Source: Dillenia suffruticosa
Lineage: Eukaryota > Streptophyta > Magnoliopsida > Dilleniales > Dilleniaceae
DNA: 64,000 nt
Direction: 5' to 3'
Assembly: GCA_033439265.1 (NCBI GenBank)
Contig: JAVTVX010000024.1
Location: 6,265,001 to 6,329,000 of the forward strand
A program made the position numbers and the translations under genes. Below are positions 49,255-60,607 of this stretch, one piece after another; positions within the stretch are counted from its first letter, which is position 1, and each line of letters begins with the position of its first letter. The notes below the pieces were generated by a model. It made no database searches. It was not told where the DNA came from and was given only the letters and a program-made list of their open reading frames with translations.

Positions 49255-49395
49255 TTTATCTGTTAAATAAGTTTCGAATTGAAAATTTAAAAATAAAAAA
49301 TATTATAATAAGAGAATCATTTCCTAAATAGGGACTCTATACTCAAATCTGATTAATCAGAATATGACTCCAAATATCGATAGTAAAAAAAATAT
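49255..49395. repeat. Dispersed repeat family, copy 1
   Basis: Shares an ordered series of words with 53690-53840 and 59262-59400: a GAATT..AAAATTTAA block, AATAAAAAATATTAT, (A)GAGA.TCAT.T, a CTNAATA..TAT(T)CGAATT-like block, GATTAATCAGAATATGACT and a final GATAGTA/GGTATA. Diverged, no coding capacity. Confidence 0.6.
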
Positions 49396-49974
49396 TGGAT
49401 TACACAATGAAATCAAACATTGGAATAATATTGTACCATTTTCCTTGAGTTATCTTAACAAGCATTGGACAAATATAGGGGTTAAAAAGTTGTGATCGAA
49501 AATTTACTCAAAAAATTGAATTCATCACTTAGCAAACCAAAATCAATACCTGTGTTTGGCTAGGCAAAAAGAAGGCGTGTGACGTGACATCAGACCCCCA
49601 TAGGGTATTGAATCCTTGATCTGTGATATGCTATTGTTCTGTATCCCCAACCAACCTCATTAATAAATTGCCATTTCGGTGCATCAAAAAATCTCTCCTT
49701 TCGTGCCGTCACAGCCACTCTTGTCTCTTTCTTTTAAATCTCATCATTAAGCACATTAATTACGACATTATCATGTAATTAGCCCCAATTATAACCCACA
49801 AAAACTAAAAAAAAAAAATGTCTCAATTGTTTGATTCACACGCAAGTCACAAAATCTCAAGATCATATAGACCATATCTAGTAATCTACATTGGCAAAGA
49901 AAATTAAAAATCCAAAAAGATAGACATATATATAACACCCATTAAACATTAAAAAAGGAAAAATCTCACTGTGA

Positions 49975-50304
49975 TCAATTGTGCAATGGATTTGGCCCAG
50001 TTGGGACACGTCGCTTTTCCACGCCATATCGTGGGTCAATCTCGTCCTCGACCGGTTCTGGCTGCACCGCCATGTCTGGCGGATGTCCCGGACGGTAATT
50101 GTAGAATGGTGTGAAGTCAAATTTGCTATGTAGGGCTTTTCTACTGATCGTCTGTCTAGATGTGGATGAAAAATAACTTACGCTTCTAATGCTATGGTTG
50201 TGGGACAAGGTATTGCGCTTGATAACATAAAATTCACGAAATATTACCAGGAGGAGAGAGAGCCAAAGAGCAAGCAACAGAATGTGACGAATCTTCATTT
50301 TCAT
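49975..50304 (-). CDS. CLE signalling peptide precursor
   Basis: One exon on the minus strand codes for 109 residues. A hydrophobic N-terminal segment (ILLLALWLSLLLVIF, about 8-22) is a signal peptide or anchor for secretion. A variable middle follows. The protein ends with the CLE motif RRVPTGPNPLHN (98-109), preceded by DEIDPRYGVEK as in the CLE8-CLE13 group of Arabidopsis. CLE peptides are 12-13-residue, proline-hydroxylated and often arabinosylated ligands of CLAVATA1-type receptor kinases that control meristems and vascular cells. The motif is exactly at the C-terminus, so only N-side processing is needed. A TATA-like AATATTTATATT lies at about 50438-50449 and the leader contains (CT)n in coding sense. 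The CLE9/10 type is the best guess, but the residue choice RRVPT is nearer CLE8/12. Confidence 0.95.
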   Translation of the reverse strand: MKMKIRHILLLALWLSLLLVIFREFYVIKRNTLSHNHSIRSVSYFSSTSRQTISRKALHSKFDFTPFYNYRPGHPPDMAVQPEPVEDEIDPRYGVEKRRVPTGPNPLHN

Positions 50305-50348
50305 GGTTGAAGGAGTGATGAATGAGAAGAGGAAGCATGGAGCAGCGG

Positions 50349-50370
50349 GAGAGAGAGAGAGAGAGAGAGA
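50349..50370 (-). repeat. (CT)n tract in the leader of the CLE gene
   Basis: GA on the plus strand, thus CT on the coding strand, about 45-65 bases before the ATG and downstream of the TATA-like box. It is probably transcribed. Confidence 0.85.
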
Positions 50371-50450
50371 TCGAGAGATCTATCTAGTGAGTGTGGAATT
50401 CCTAGAATTTGACAACTCGAATCTAATGGACCGAGCAATATAAATATTTG

Positions 50451-52411
50451 TAGAGTCCGAGGAGGTTGAACCTGGCGTACTCTTCTTGCTTCCATATTCA
50501 TTAGGACATTGGGCATCAAATTAAGTAAATAATAATTTTATTTTAAAATATTTGGGTTTTTTAATTTGATATTTTAACATTTATAATAATATATTTTATA
50601 TATATCTAATTTATTGAAAGGGTTTAGTTGTAATAATGAATTATTAGTATTTGAATATTTTATTTTCCTAGTATTACCTATTATATTTCTTAAATGTTTG
50701 TTGAGAAAGAGAAAAACAAAAAAATAAAAATAAAAATAAAAAAAGCGAGACTTTCTCCATCAACTAGATGAGAAGTGGAAGTAGATGCTAATTATGGGCG
50801 TAATCAAAACATATATAATTTCACTTTTTGTCACCTTAAAATGTGGTGACACCTGTATTCCTCGATCTCTAAGAAATTTTCATGGGAAAATGGATTTGAC
50901 AATTTTTTTTTCCTTTCTATAAAAAAGAAAAATATTTATAATTATATTAAATTTGATAAAATTGAATTCGAATTAAAAATAAAATTTTTTAAATATCTAT
51001 ATTTTATGTACATAAAATTTAAATTTAAAATTTTATTTAAAAAAATAGATAAATGTGTTAGATTCCCCGTCTCTCCCTTCACTCACACACGCAGTCTCTC
51101 TCCCCCCCCCCCCCCCCCAAAAAAAATGAGGGATGATTGGAAGCAAAAAAAAAGATCCGGACATGTTATTGGATTTTGATCAAGTAGGCGAGTAAAGAAC
51201 GGGGAGCAACATGAACGTGCACTCCTGGTTTTCTTGGACAAAGCAATGTATTCTCTCTTTTTTTTTTTTGTTTTCAAAAGTCAAGATTATTACTACAACA
51301 CCACTAACCTCGCGTAGCAGCCTCGTTTCTTTAGCTGGAAAATCCCTTTCCTACGTATATATGTACGTATGTATGTGTTCATACTATTTTACACTCGTTG
51401 ACTATTTACTTTTATAATGTTTTCCCGATCTCCAAAATTATTCCAATTCTATAAATTATTTGTAATATTTAGTTGCTTTCATCCCTCGATTTTTGTAGCC
51501 CCCACGTTCCTATGCATCAAACTAGCAAGGTGGCCTAACTTTGCATCAATTCTAAAGGGCTGTTTGAATACCCGACTTGCCTTAACTTTCCCAACAGTCC
51601 CAAGACTTTCTTCCCATTTTTTTCCATGGCGTCGTTGTAGGTGGGTTTATTCTTCGCAAATTAATTTAAACAGAATAATTAATTGATTAGAGATCTTGAT
51701 TGATAAGACTTATGACAGATCGCTGAAGAGTGTTTCAATGAGGGAACTCCGACACTCAACTCAGAGAGAACGATTTTCAAAAATAGAAAGAACAGATTGA
51801 AAGAGAGAACTTTGTGTACTCTTGTGTGCTTCGTGTAAGTTCTGAAAGCAGGGATGACTTACCTGGTCGGTCGAGTAAAGGTAGTATATATAGGTTACTC
51901 GTGCGAGTCTCATATATATTTGGGATGCTAAAACCCTAATCTCCTTATAGATGTCCTGAGATTTATAAGAATCTAATGAAATATTAGGAGATCCGGAGTC
52001 TTACAAAATGGTGGAATTAAAACCTACAAGAAAATTGCTTTCCTTATCGAAGAGAATTCGAGAATTTCCTTTTTTGTTACTAGTTTTTATTCTCGTGCTT
52101 TACGGAGAAACGAATATTACTTCAAACTAACCGAACATTGAATACCGAGAAGGTTCGGCTACCGAGTAAAGGTCTGGTCGTTGGACAATGATCTAGGAGG
52201 GATGCATTTGTGTAAATGACGCGTTTCAGTAGGCTTGCAGCTCATCTTGCTTGTTAGGCGCAAGACCCGTGTCACACATTAATGAACTCTTAGTTCATGT
52301 AACATCAGACATTATGCTCCATCAATCTAGTTTGAGCTTTTGCGGAAGGTCAAAATTGCTCTTCTAGTATAATTTTTTTTTTCAAATTTCGAAATTGAAA
52401 TTTGATTAAAA
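50451..52411. other. Intergenic DNA upstream of the CLE gene; possible LTR remnant
   Basis: The CLE promoter occupies the first part. A C run followed by an A run lies at 51103-51126. From about 51700 to 52320 the sequence is less AT-rich and has LTR-like character on the minus strand (a GTGTCGGAGTTCCCTC word often seen in Ty3/gypsy LTRs, at about 51742-51757). No paired LTR, primer site or coding motif was found, so it may be a solo or decayed LTR. Confidence 0.4.
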
Positions 52412-52416
52412 AAATT

Positions 52417-52863
52417 TGTAATAAATCTCATATTGGATCTTAAAAAAAAATCATAAAATAATATTTAAATTCAATAGACTCTTTCACGTAACAGATCAAT
52501 CTTTTGGGCTGAATTTTTTTATTGGGTTTGAGTCCATTATATGAATCCATTACAAATTGGTATTAGAATCAGTCCAACATAGAAAATGACTACTTGGAAG
52601 AGGGTTATCTAGTGTTTGATAAGATTCGGAGTGAGAGCAATCCAGAAGGGAAAAGCCTACCTAGTGCCATGAAGAGTCTAAAATGAGAGCCGTCTGTGGA
52701 TGTCCAGCTTCTCAAGGAGTATGAATGTTACGAATCTCATATTGGATTCACAAAAAAAATTATAAAATAGTATTTAAGTTTAACAAGCTATCCCACCTAA
52801 TAGATCGATCTTTTGGATTAAATTCACATATTGACTTTGAGTCTATCACATAGATTTATAGCA
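52417..52863 (+). mobile_element. TRIM (terminal-repeat retrotransposon in miniature), 447 bp
   Basis: Two 138-bp direct repeats, 52417-52554 and 52726-52863, both begin TGT(A/T)A and end CA. They share blocks such as AATCTCATATTGGAT and GATC(A/G)ATCTTTTGG. TGGTATTAGAATC at 52558-52570, just after the first repeat, matches the initiator tRNA-Met primer site (TGGTATCAGAGCC) with three changes. The interior is only 171 bases, without coding capacity. The flanks are AAATT (52412-52416) and AAATC (52864-52868), a five-base target duplication with one change. The size and layout are those of a TRIM. The repeats differ at many positions, so the copy is old. Confidence 0.82.
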
Positions 52864-52868
52864 AAATC

Positions 52869-54320
52869 TAACACCTCATTCACCAGATCGACTATCCGTT
52901 GATATCCCAAGATTTTCTATGTTGCGAATTTAATATTAAGTTGAGTCTTAGTTTTTAATTGCTATTGAGACAAACATCTACAATTAGTGTATCTCATTTT
53001 TTTAAGAAAATAAATTTAAATTTTAATAATGATTCTAATTTATTTAATAATTATATAAAAAAGTTATCGTTACGGTATAGTATAGTTACACATCCCAGAT
53101 TTTCTATTGAACCTAAAAAACAAAATTATTTTGATTGAACCACCCAAATAATAATAATTACATAATAAATAAGTAACATTGATACTAAAATTATGATTTT
53201 GATTGAACATGTACACAATTTGTAAAATTCGAAACTTTCTTCAAGGCCACTTATACATATTTTTCAATATTAAACTACAAAATCATAGAGATAGTTTTTC
53301 AAAAATAAGCCACAACAATGCATTACTCCGAGTTCTTCGCCAGTAATGCTTCATAAGTTAAATGAATCCAAATTAAATGACTAAATTTTAAATTACAATT
53401 GATATCAATAAAAAATCAATAGTTTTTAAATTTGAATAATCTTAAATAGCTTATATAGGTAGTATATTATTATGATTTTTAGGGTTAGGATTAAAAAGAA
53501 TAATTTGGGTCCATTTAGAAAAAAATTCAATTTATTTAGTCGCTTGACTTAGATTTGAGTAGAATAGCTTTCATAAAACCTCCGCAAAGTAGATTTGCCG
53601 CAAGTGAACGTAATATCATAGCCAAAAAGGCCCAAAAGAAATATACATGACACTTTTTTATACCGACGACCAACTGTCGGTATAATAAGTAAAAATATTA
53701 AATTTTTTAATTAAATTTCAGATTTAAAAATTAAGAATAAAAAATATTATATTATGAGAGTTATCTCTTAAAGTGAACTTAAGAAGTGTTCGAATTAGAT
53801 TAATTAGAATATGACTTCAGATACTGTTGGTATAACACAAAAAATAGCATTTTTTTATACCTTTCAAATTTCACATGGACGGTCTTCAAGTGGATAGTAT
53901 AATGATCACAATTTTTTTCTTTCGACTGATTTGGGATTTAAATCTTATATTAAAAAAAAAAAAATCACGTGGAGGGCATAAACGGGCTGTCCTACAAGTA
54001 TAGCTCGTATGGGCTGATGCAGGCTCTTTACTCATGTCTTGAACGTCCTCTTGACGGACACGGGAGGCCCAAATACAAGTCCAAAGAAATCGTATGTCGA
54101 TCCACTCCAATGGTGTCCAAAACGCAAATATTAAAACCTGAAGGGTTATTATGTATTTATGCAAAAATCAACCTTAGTCCGCGAGCTAACGAATTATTGG
54201 GGTTTTGTGGAAACAGACGAAGAGAGAGAAAGCAAACTAAGCAACCCCTGGAATTTTGAAGGTGGTCGTGGGATCCGAAAATTCGAAGAACAGGAAAGGC
54301 AGGAAGTATTGGCTGGAAAG
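52869..54320. other. Intergenic DNA and promoter region of the YJU2-family gene
   Basis: AT-rich up to about 53960. It contains a second copy of the dispersed repeat at 53690-53840, and a perfect 9-bp inverted repeat TATACCGAC...GTCGGTATA at 53660-53685. From about 53970 the base composition changes to that of a promoter and leader. An ATG at 54159 is in frame with the start at 54321, with no stop between them. Confidence 0.55.
53655..53840. repeat. Dispersed repeat family, copy 2, with flanking hairpin
   Basis: Same word order as copies at 49255 and 59262. The left part holds the inverted repeat TATACCGAC/GTCGGTATA, and the right end has TGTTGGTATAA, which could be remains of a terminal inverted repeat of a small DNA element. 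Confidence 0.55.
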
Positions 54321-57300
54321 ATGGTATGGAGATCTCCTCCCTCTCTCTCTCTCTCTCTCTCTCTGATTCTCAAATTAGGTTTTAATAATCGATCAATCGG
54401 CAATCGTACCATTGTCTTTTTTTTTTTTTCTTATGCGATTAGGGTTATGCGTCTGTGCCGAGGGCGATTATGTATGATCTGATGGATCTTGTTTGTGATG
54501 TCTGAGATTTAGGGTTTCGTATCTGATAATCATTGCAATCGATGCTCCCTCATTATTCTCTGCTTCCAATTCTTTTGACGGAGAATTTAGGGCTTTGTGC
54601 GTTGGTTTTCAATGATCGAGATAATTACGGGTTCATACCTTATAATTTCTACCTGAAAAATTCGCTCTTCGATGGGTGTCTCTGTTGATAAGATATGCAA
54701 TTTTTCTCATTATTATCTGCTTTTAATTTTCATCATATAAGAGAAGAAGGAGGGAGGGATGTGAGAATTTATGTGTAGTTGATTTTGTGTTTCGTTCATC
54801 CATGGCATGTCAAATTTTGGGGCCGGAGAAGCATTTCTTTGTGAACTGATCATTTTGTTATATTGTCCTTGTAAATCAATGTTGTACCTTATATAATCAA
54901 GCTTGCTTTAATGGACAGATTATAGAGTGTCGGAACCAATTCACAAGCACTAGATTTGTGAAGGTGTAATTTCACCTTTTAAGCTAAAACTAGAGGCAAA
55001 CTATGATGTGGTTTCCGTAGTCCCAATAAGTCGTCATTCTCACAGGAGCTGAGTTTGGTGTTAAATTTTCTTTCTTGCATTTTGACTGGTTAGAACTTTG
55101 GCATTCTAAGAGAATTCTGGTTGAGTTATATCAGTGAGTTTATCTTAGGTGTTGCTGCTAATTTAAAGTTTGGCTGTTGGAGCAGGCATGTTGCAGCAGA
55201 TTATACCACTCCTTGCCTACTTTTATTCTGGGGAAATGCTATATTCATGATCCACATACGTCATGAAAATAATTCCATGACTGATGTAGTAAGCACGCAT
55301 TATGGGAGGTTGTGCATGAAAATATGTGCTTATAGATTTTGTTTGATGCTTGGCACATAAGTCGTGAAAAGCTCCATTACTGATGTTATCCATGGATAAT
55401 ATTAAAGCCCCTTGCATTTTTCAGTTCGAATGCTTTATTCTTTAACCATATTAAGTCTTTTCATCTATGGTGACCTTTGAGTAAATTGGGGATCTGTGTA
55501 GCTTTAAACATTTTGGTCCTAGTAACTAATCTGTAGGCAAGTTGGGTGCGTTTGTGGTCTTTACTGGAAGATATGTGGTAGACACCATCTGTGGTCAATG
55601 CATACTGATCCTGAAGCTCTATGGTTTTCCAGCACTTGCTTAGACCATAGCTATTTAGGGTTTATAAAATTCTTTGGCCTACAACCATTAGTTGCCTTTG
55701 CCTCATGCACTGGGTTATTGGAGTCCATATGCATTCAATTGATTCCTTCCCAGAATGCAGTGGAATCCTTGTCACTGATTACAAATTGGTTATTGTCCTT
55801 GAAATGATTTGCTTTTGGGGGTTGATCCGGTTTGCCTAAGCTTAGCCAACACAACCGAGATTGATTCTTTTGGCAGCTGCCGGGAGGGGAAAACTGGGTA
55901 TGGAGGGGCGAGCTTTTGTAACATTGTGAGTTTAGCATAATCCATGTGAAAACCTGTTTTTAGCTAGGATAGTCTAGTGCCATCTCTTTGTTTTAGGCAT
56001 AAGAACAACCAAAAATATTTATCTATTGCTTAGCCTAAAGGTCATGTAATCTTGGTACTGCAAAATTCTTTTTTGGTTAAATACATCCATTTATCCTTCT
56101 AGTTTTCTCCCTTTTTATTATCTTTAAGTAGCAGCTCGAGCACTCGAGCACATTTTTCTTCCATGTAATAATGATTTGGTAAAATTATTTGGAGTGAAGT
56201 AGGTTTATTTATTCTTCTTTAATGGTTGTTCAAGGTACTAAATATCTTTCATGTCCCCTGCAGTCATCACTTGCAGCTGCCCGAGCAGACAATTTTTATT
56301 ATCCTCCAGAATGGACCCCAAGTCAGGTAGGCTTCCATTGCACTTCATAATGTTTTTGATAGCCGTTTCCTATGGCTTTCATTAAGATTTATATGGCACA
56401 TCAGTGCTCAGAACTCACACATTCTGTTTCTTCATCAGGGATCCTTGAACAAGTTTCATGGTCAACATGCCTTAAGAGAGAGGGCAAGAAAAATAGACCA
56501 GGGCATTTTGATCATAAGGTATCATGGGAGTATATTTTTGAATGATCCGTTACTTATGGAAATTTCTGGTTTATTAATTTTCCTACATGGGCATAAGCTG
56601 TAAATGTTAACTGCTGCAAAGGACATTTATGTGCATGGTTAAGGACATTTATGTCAGCTTCCTTCATAATTTTACTCTATAATCTTGTTAGTTTATGGAT
56701 GTTCTTATTGCTAAATGAAATATTTGAAAAATATTAATTGACTAGGTTTTGCATAATCAAATCCTAGGAGTGAAAGAATATGAAACAGTGCGTAGGAGAA
56801 TTTAGAAAAGAAGAAGAAGAAGTATAGAGATTCGGATCGTATGTCCCTCAAACTGAGTTGACTCTAAACTACAATACAAATTAAGTCTTACCGATATCAG
56901 ATTCCCATTGCACGCCATATACACTTCTTTTCTACCTTTTCCCCTTTTAAGTTTCAATATTTGTTCTCAAGAGTCTTTGTTTCCGTGTAGAAGCAAACAT
57001 GACATCCGTCACCTCACCTTATCTAGTTGGAGAAGATTGTTGTTGATTTCTTTAAGGACTGCTTTGCCACTGGTATAGCTAACGTCAAATTGCTGTGATG
57101 TTCATTGTTTTAGGTTTGAGATGCCTTTCAATGTGTGGTGTGGTGGATGCAACTCCATGATTGCAAAGGGTGTAAGATTTAATGCAGAGAAAAAACAAGT
57201 TGGAAACTATTACTCCACCAAGGTATGTTACCTGTCTAATGTTAGACATTCTTCTGTCTTCCTAACACTTTGAGTGTGTGTGATCCACATTCTGATAAGC

Positions 57301-58374
57301 AGTTCATGTCTGGCTTTTGATTTTTTGGTCGTCTGTGACCCAATATTTCCTGCTCAAACTCGGGTTGTGCAAATTTTGCTGTTCTTCTGTTTACTTGCCT
57401 TTGGTTTGTCATCATCTAACATTTAACTTGAGATGCTTTCATTAGATATGGAGCTTTACCATGAAGTCTGCCTGCTGCAAACATGAGATAGTTATTCAAA
57501 CAGATCCGAAAAACTGTGAGTATGTTATTATTAGTGGGGCCCAACGGAAGACTGAGGATTTTGATGTCGAGGATGCAGAAACTTTCTCTCTTCCTGCTGA
57601 TGAAGGTTGGTATTTACAGTAAAGATTTTCTGGTATTCCTTCCCCCAGGATCTGCATTGGAGCTATTTTTGTTTTCTATTAGGAATTGCAGATAAACTCA
57701 TCTATTTCTGATTTTTATTTTTTTATTTTTATTTTTTAATTTATTTTTTAATTTTTTCAGAAAGAGGTAAACTTGCAGATCCATTTTACCGTCTTGAACA
57801 TCAGGAGGTGGATCTGCAGAAAAAGAAAGAAGCAGAGCCAGTGCTAGTGCGCCTTCAGCGGGCATCTGATGCAAGACATTTGGATGACTATGCCCTCAAC
57901 AAGGCTCTGCGGGCTCGACTTAGAGTATGATTGTTGGCTCAATTTAGATTTCCTTCTGTTTTTAATTGTTTCTTTCTCGTCCTGAAGTTTGCTCATTTTG
58001 TATCATGTCAGGACCAAAAGAAAAGAGTTGCTGAAGAAGAGAGTGCTGCTAGGAAGATGGGCCTTGGCTTTCGGCTGCTTCCAAAGTCTGAGGAAGATGC
58101 CGCAGCTGCAGCATGTGTGAAGTTCCCTTCCAAGTTCCGTAAGAATCAGAAGGAGAAGCGGGCATTGATTAAGGCTTCTTCAATCTTTTCTGGTTCGTCC
58201 CAGTTTTCCACTTCCAACCAGAAACAGCTGGAGCTGGAGTCCAAGAGAAGGAAAATACAGGCAGTTGCAGCACGCAACTTGCTGTCGGGAGGGTTTAAGC
58301 CATCGTCATGGTCACAGAATTCAGCTTCTGGAAATGGGAACAAGATGGCTTCTGTGGCTGTAAGACATCATTAG
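54321..58374 (+). CDS. CWC16/YJU2-family splicing factor, CCDC130 type
   Basis: Seven coding exons give 313 residues: 54321-54323, 56264-56326, 56439-56518, 57114-57222, 57446-57605, 57761-57924, 58012-58374. The family starts [20 protein letters not shown]; here M is the whole coding part of exon 1, as the donor GTATGG follows the ATG directly and a 1.94-kb intron separates it from SSLAAAR. CWC16 proteins (yeast Yju2, human CCDC94 and CCDC130) join the spliceosome around the first catalytic step. The conserved N-terminal half has the metal-binding pattern C58GGC61 and C95C96. The [18 protein letters not shown] region is typical of the CCDC130 branch. The C-terminal third is basic and low in conservation, ending in a nuclear-signal-like SKRRKIQ. 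The closest Arabidopsis relative I recall is At1g25682. Confidence 0.94.
54340..54364 (+). repeat. (CT)n tract just after the 5' splice site of YJU2-family intron 1
   Basis: Twelve CT units start 17 bases after the donor that follows the ATG. Confidence 0.9.
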
Positions 58375-60600
58375 CCGATTAGTTCCATTTGTTTCTCAAG
58401 GTAGTTGCCTTCTTTTTGATGAGTGCAAGACGATTTGAGAAAATGGTTCTGGTGCTAGCCCCTGCTGAAATCTCCCTATCTTTGATGTCTTGCCCAAGCT
58501 TGTCTGAAGTTGCAGTGGCCTGATGTTGTCATCTTGCTCCAATTGATGTTGTATGTAGACTACAGATGTCTTCAAGGGTAGATATAAAGGGTATCAGTTA
58601 AATGTATTAGGTAATTTTACTTCGATGGGGAAAGCCTGAGGGACATCTGGTTTAGGGACATCTGGTTTAGTTCATCTCCAGGGTAATTTCTATTATTTTA
58701 TACACTCTGTTAGCCACGGAAATATTTCAGTTTACTGGTCTTGTATGGGAACTCTCACAATAAATCCTAGGTAGTCATCAAAGTAAGAATCGAGCTGTAC
58801 ACCAAGTTCTTGTTCACCAGAGTTCGTGAGCTCGACCCACGCCATCCAATGTTGAAAGATAATATATTTCCGTTCGAAACAAAAATGGAATGATTAGCTC
58901 CTTCAGGAGAAGCATCGCATACACTGCTAACTGAGGAATGGTAACTATCATGAGAGAACTGCCAATGACAAATTTTCATAAGCAAGGTAGAAAATTGTTA
59001 ATAACAATTTCTTCACATAAATTTTCATAATACAACATTATTTATTATTTGCAATCTAAGCCAATGAAAATACGAATCATAGATTTTTTCCTTTTCTTTT
59101 TTGGCAGGCAATGTCAAATAGCTCTTTCACTGGTCCCCCTCCCAAAAAAAGCATGGGGCATCATTATATCTAATACTTACGTGATTATCTATTAATACTT
59201 TTCCGTAATTAATCCATTGAATCCATACAATATTGGGACACCATTAAACAATGGATAGATATTAAATCTTTTAATCAAATTTTGAATTCAAAATTTGAGA
59301 ATGAAAAAAATTATGTTAAAAGAGTTGTCTTTTAAAATGGGTTTAATAAATATTCGAATTGAATTAGTCGAAATATAGAGTTGGATGGTTGGTATAGAAA
59401 AAAAAATATATATATATATATATTGGTGCACCATCATCGTAGCAGTTGAGATATAAAACCCATTCCTCGTAGATGGACATACTTATATTGCAGTCCTTTA
59501 TGTTTGACAATTTTTGCAAACCTCTTTTGAGAGAAATGCAATAGACATGTTTAGCTTCAGTTTTGGTATCTGTTATTAAAGTACTACTCTTTGCTTGGCA
59601 AAGGGTTCAACCAAAAATGTTAGATTATTACTTCTCCTTATTTTATGCTAATTGTCTTGGAAATGAGAGAAATTCTCTTGTGCCCTCTACGAACTTGTTA
59701 CTTATCTCTTTGGAAAAAACCCATCTACATTCTCTCTTGCGAACATGTCTTGCATTTGCCTCTACCTACTGTGACTACTGAACTAAATAACTGCCTTATC
59801 TCACTCTGCTATGTATACGATATACAAGAGACCAAGCTCAAATTCCATTTGATGCTCTCTCTCTCTCTCTCTCTCTGTTTTTGGTGGAGAGAGAAGCAAA
59901 CATTCAATGCAAGTCCGCGTCAACAATGTCTATAGGGGCTAGATTTTCTTGGGTACACTTGACTGGATTCTTGGGATACTGTCTCCCATCGTTTCGGTAA
60001 GCCTGGTTTTGAAGATTCAAATGTTAACAGCGATTTTCCGTACTCTTGCTACCTAAAAAATTGCACACAAATCACTCAAACAAAACTTATATAAATATTA
60101 ATAAGGGGGAGAGGGAGAGAGAATAGCCAACCGCTAGTTTTCTGATTACGGCGCTTGCAGTTTACCTCTCACTTTTTTCCGCGGTTTATTGTTAAAGAAA
60201 AGTATTCTCCAAGTTAGTACAAGAATTAAAAAAAGATGAATATATAACCTTTTTCACATTTTTATAAAAGACTATTTTTAATTCTCAAATCCTAATCTCA
60301 AAATCACTAAAAAAAACAATTCAACCATTACATTATCGCTCGTCGTACCGCGAACCACATTATAATTAATTCTGTATTTCTGAAAAGTCTGCTGAGTTTC
60401 AACGGTCGTAGTTAAAACTGACACAGTGTTCGCTAGAAGTCTATTAATATGCCTCGCGATTGTCAGTGTGAGATTTTGGGGGGTGTGAGTGGTGGGGGCC
60501 CTGCCCTTGCTCGTGTCTCTTACCCTTCCCCTATTGTGGATAAAGTACTATTTAAGTATAAAGGAGAGGAAGTATTACCACTGATAGATGGGTAATAGAT
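58375..60600. other. 3' flank of the YJU2-family gene and AT-rich intergenic DNA
   Basis: No gene is recognised. Possible polyadenylation words occur near 58760 (AATAAATCC). A third copy of the dispersed repeat is at 59262-59400, followed by (TA)n at 59408-59422. A (CT)n tract is at 59854-59876. Small frames near 59563-59935 show no family motif. Confidence 0.6.
59262..59400. repeat. Dispersed repeat family, copy 3
   Basis: Contains AATTCAAAATTTGAGAATG, TTATGTTAAAAGAGT, a TTTAATAAATATTCGAATT block and GGTTGGTATAGAAA in the same order as in the copies at 49255 and 53690. Confidence 0.6.
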
Positions 60601-60607
60601 GGACTTT

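Larger units (their letters stand above)
44801..49974. other. 5.2 kb of AT-rich intergenic DNA, no gene seen
   Basis: Contains (TA)n near 44872-44894 and 45246-45270, a long (GA)n tract at 47555-47615, and one copy of a dispersed repeat at about 49255-49395. Reading frames are short and reflect microsatellites. The stretch 47385-47900 has the look of a decayed retroelement (GA-rich leader-like sequence followed by AT-rich DNA), but no diagnostic motif was found. Confidence 0.65.
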
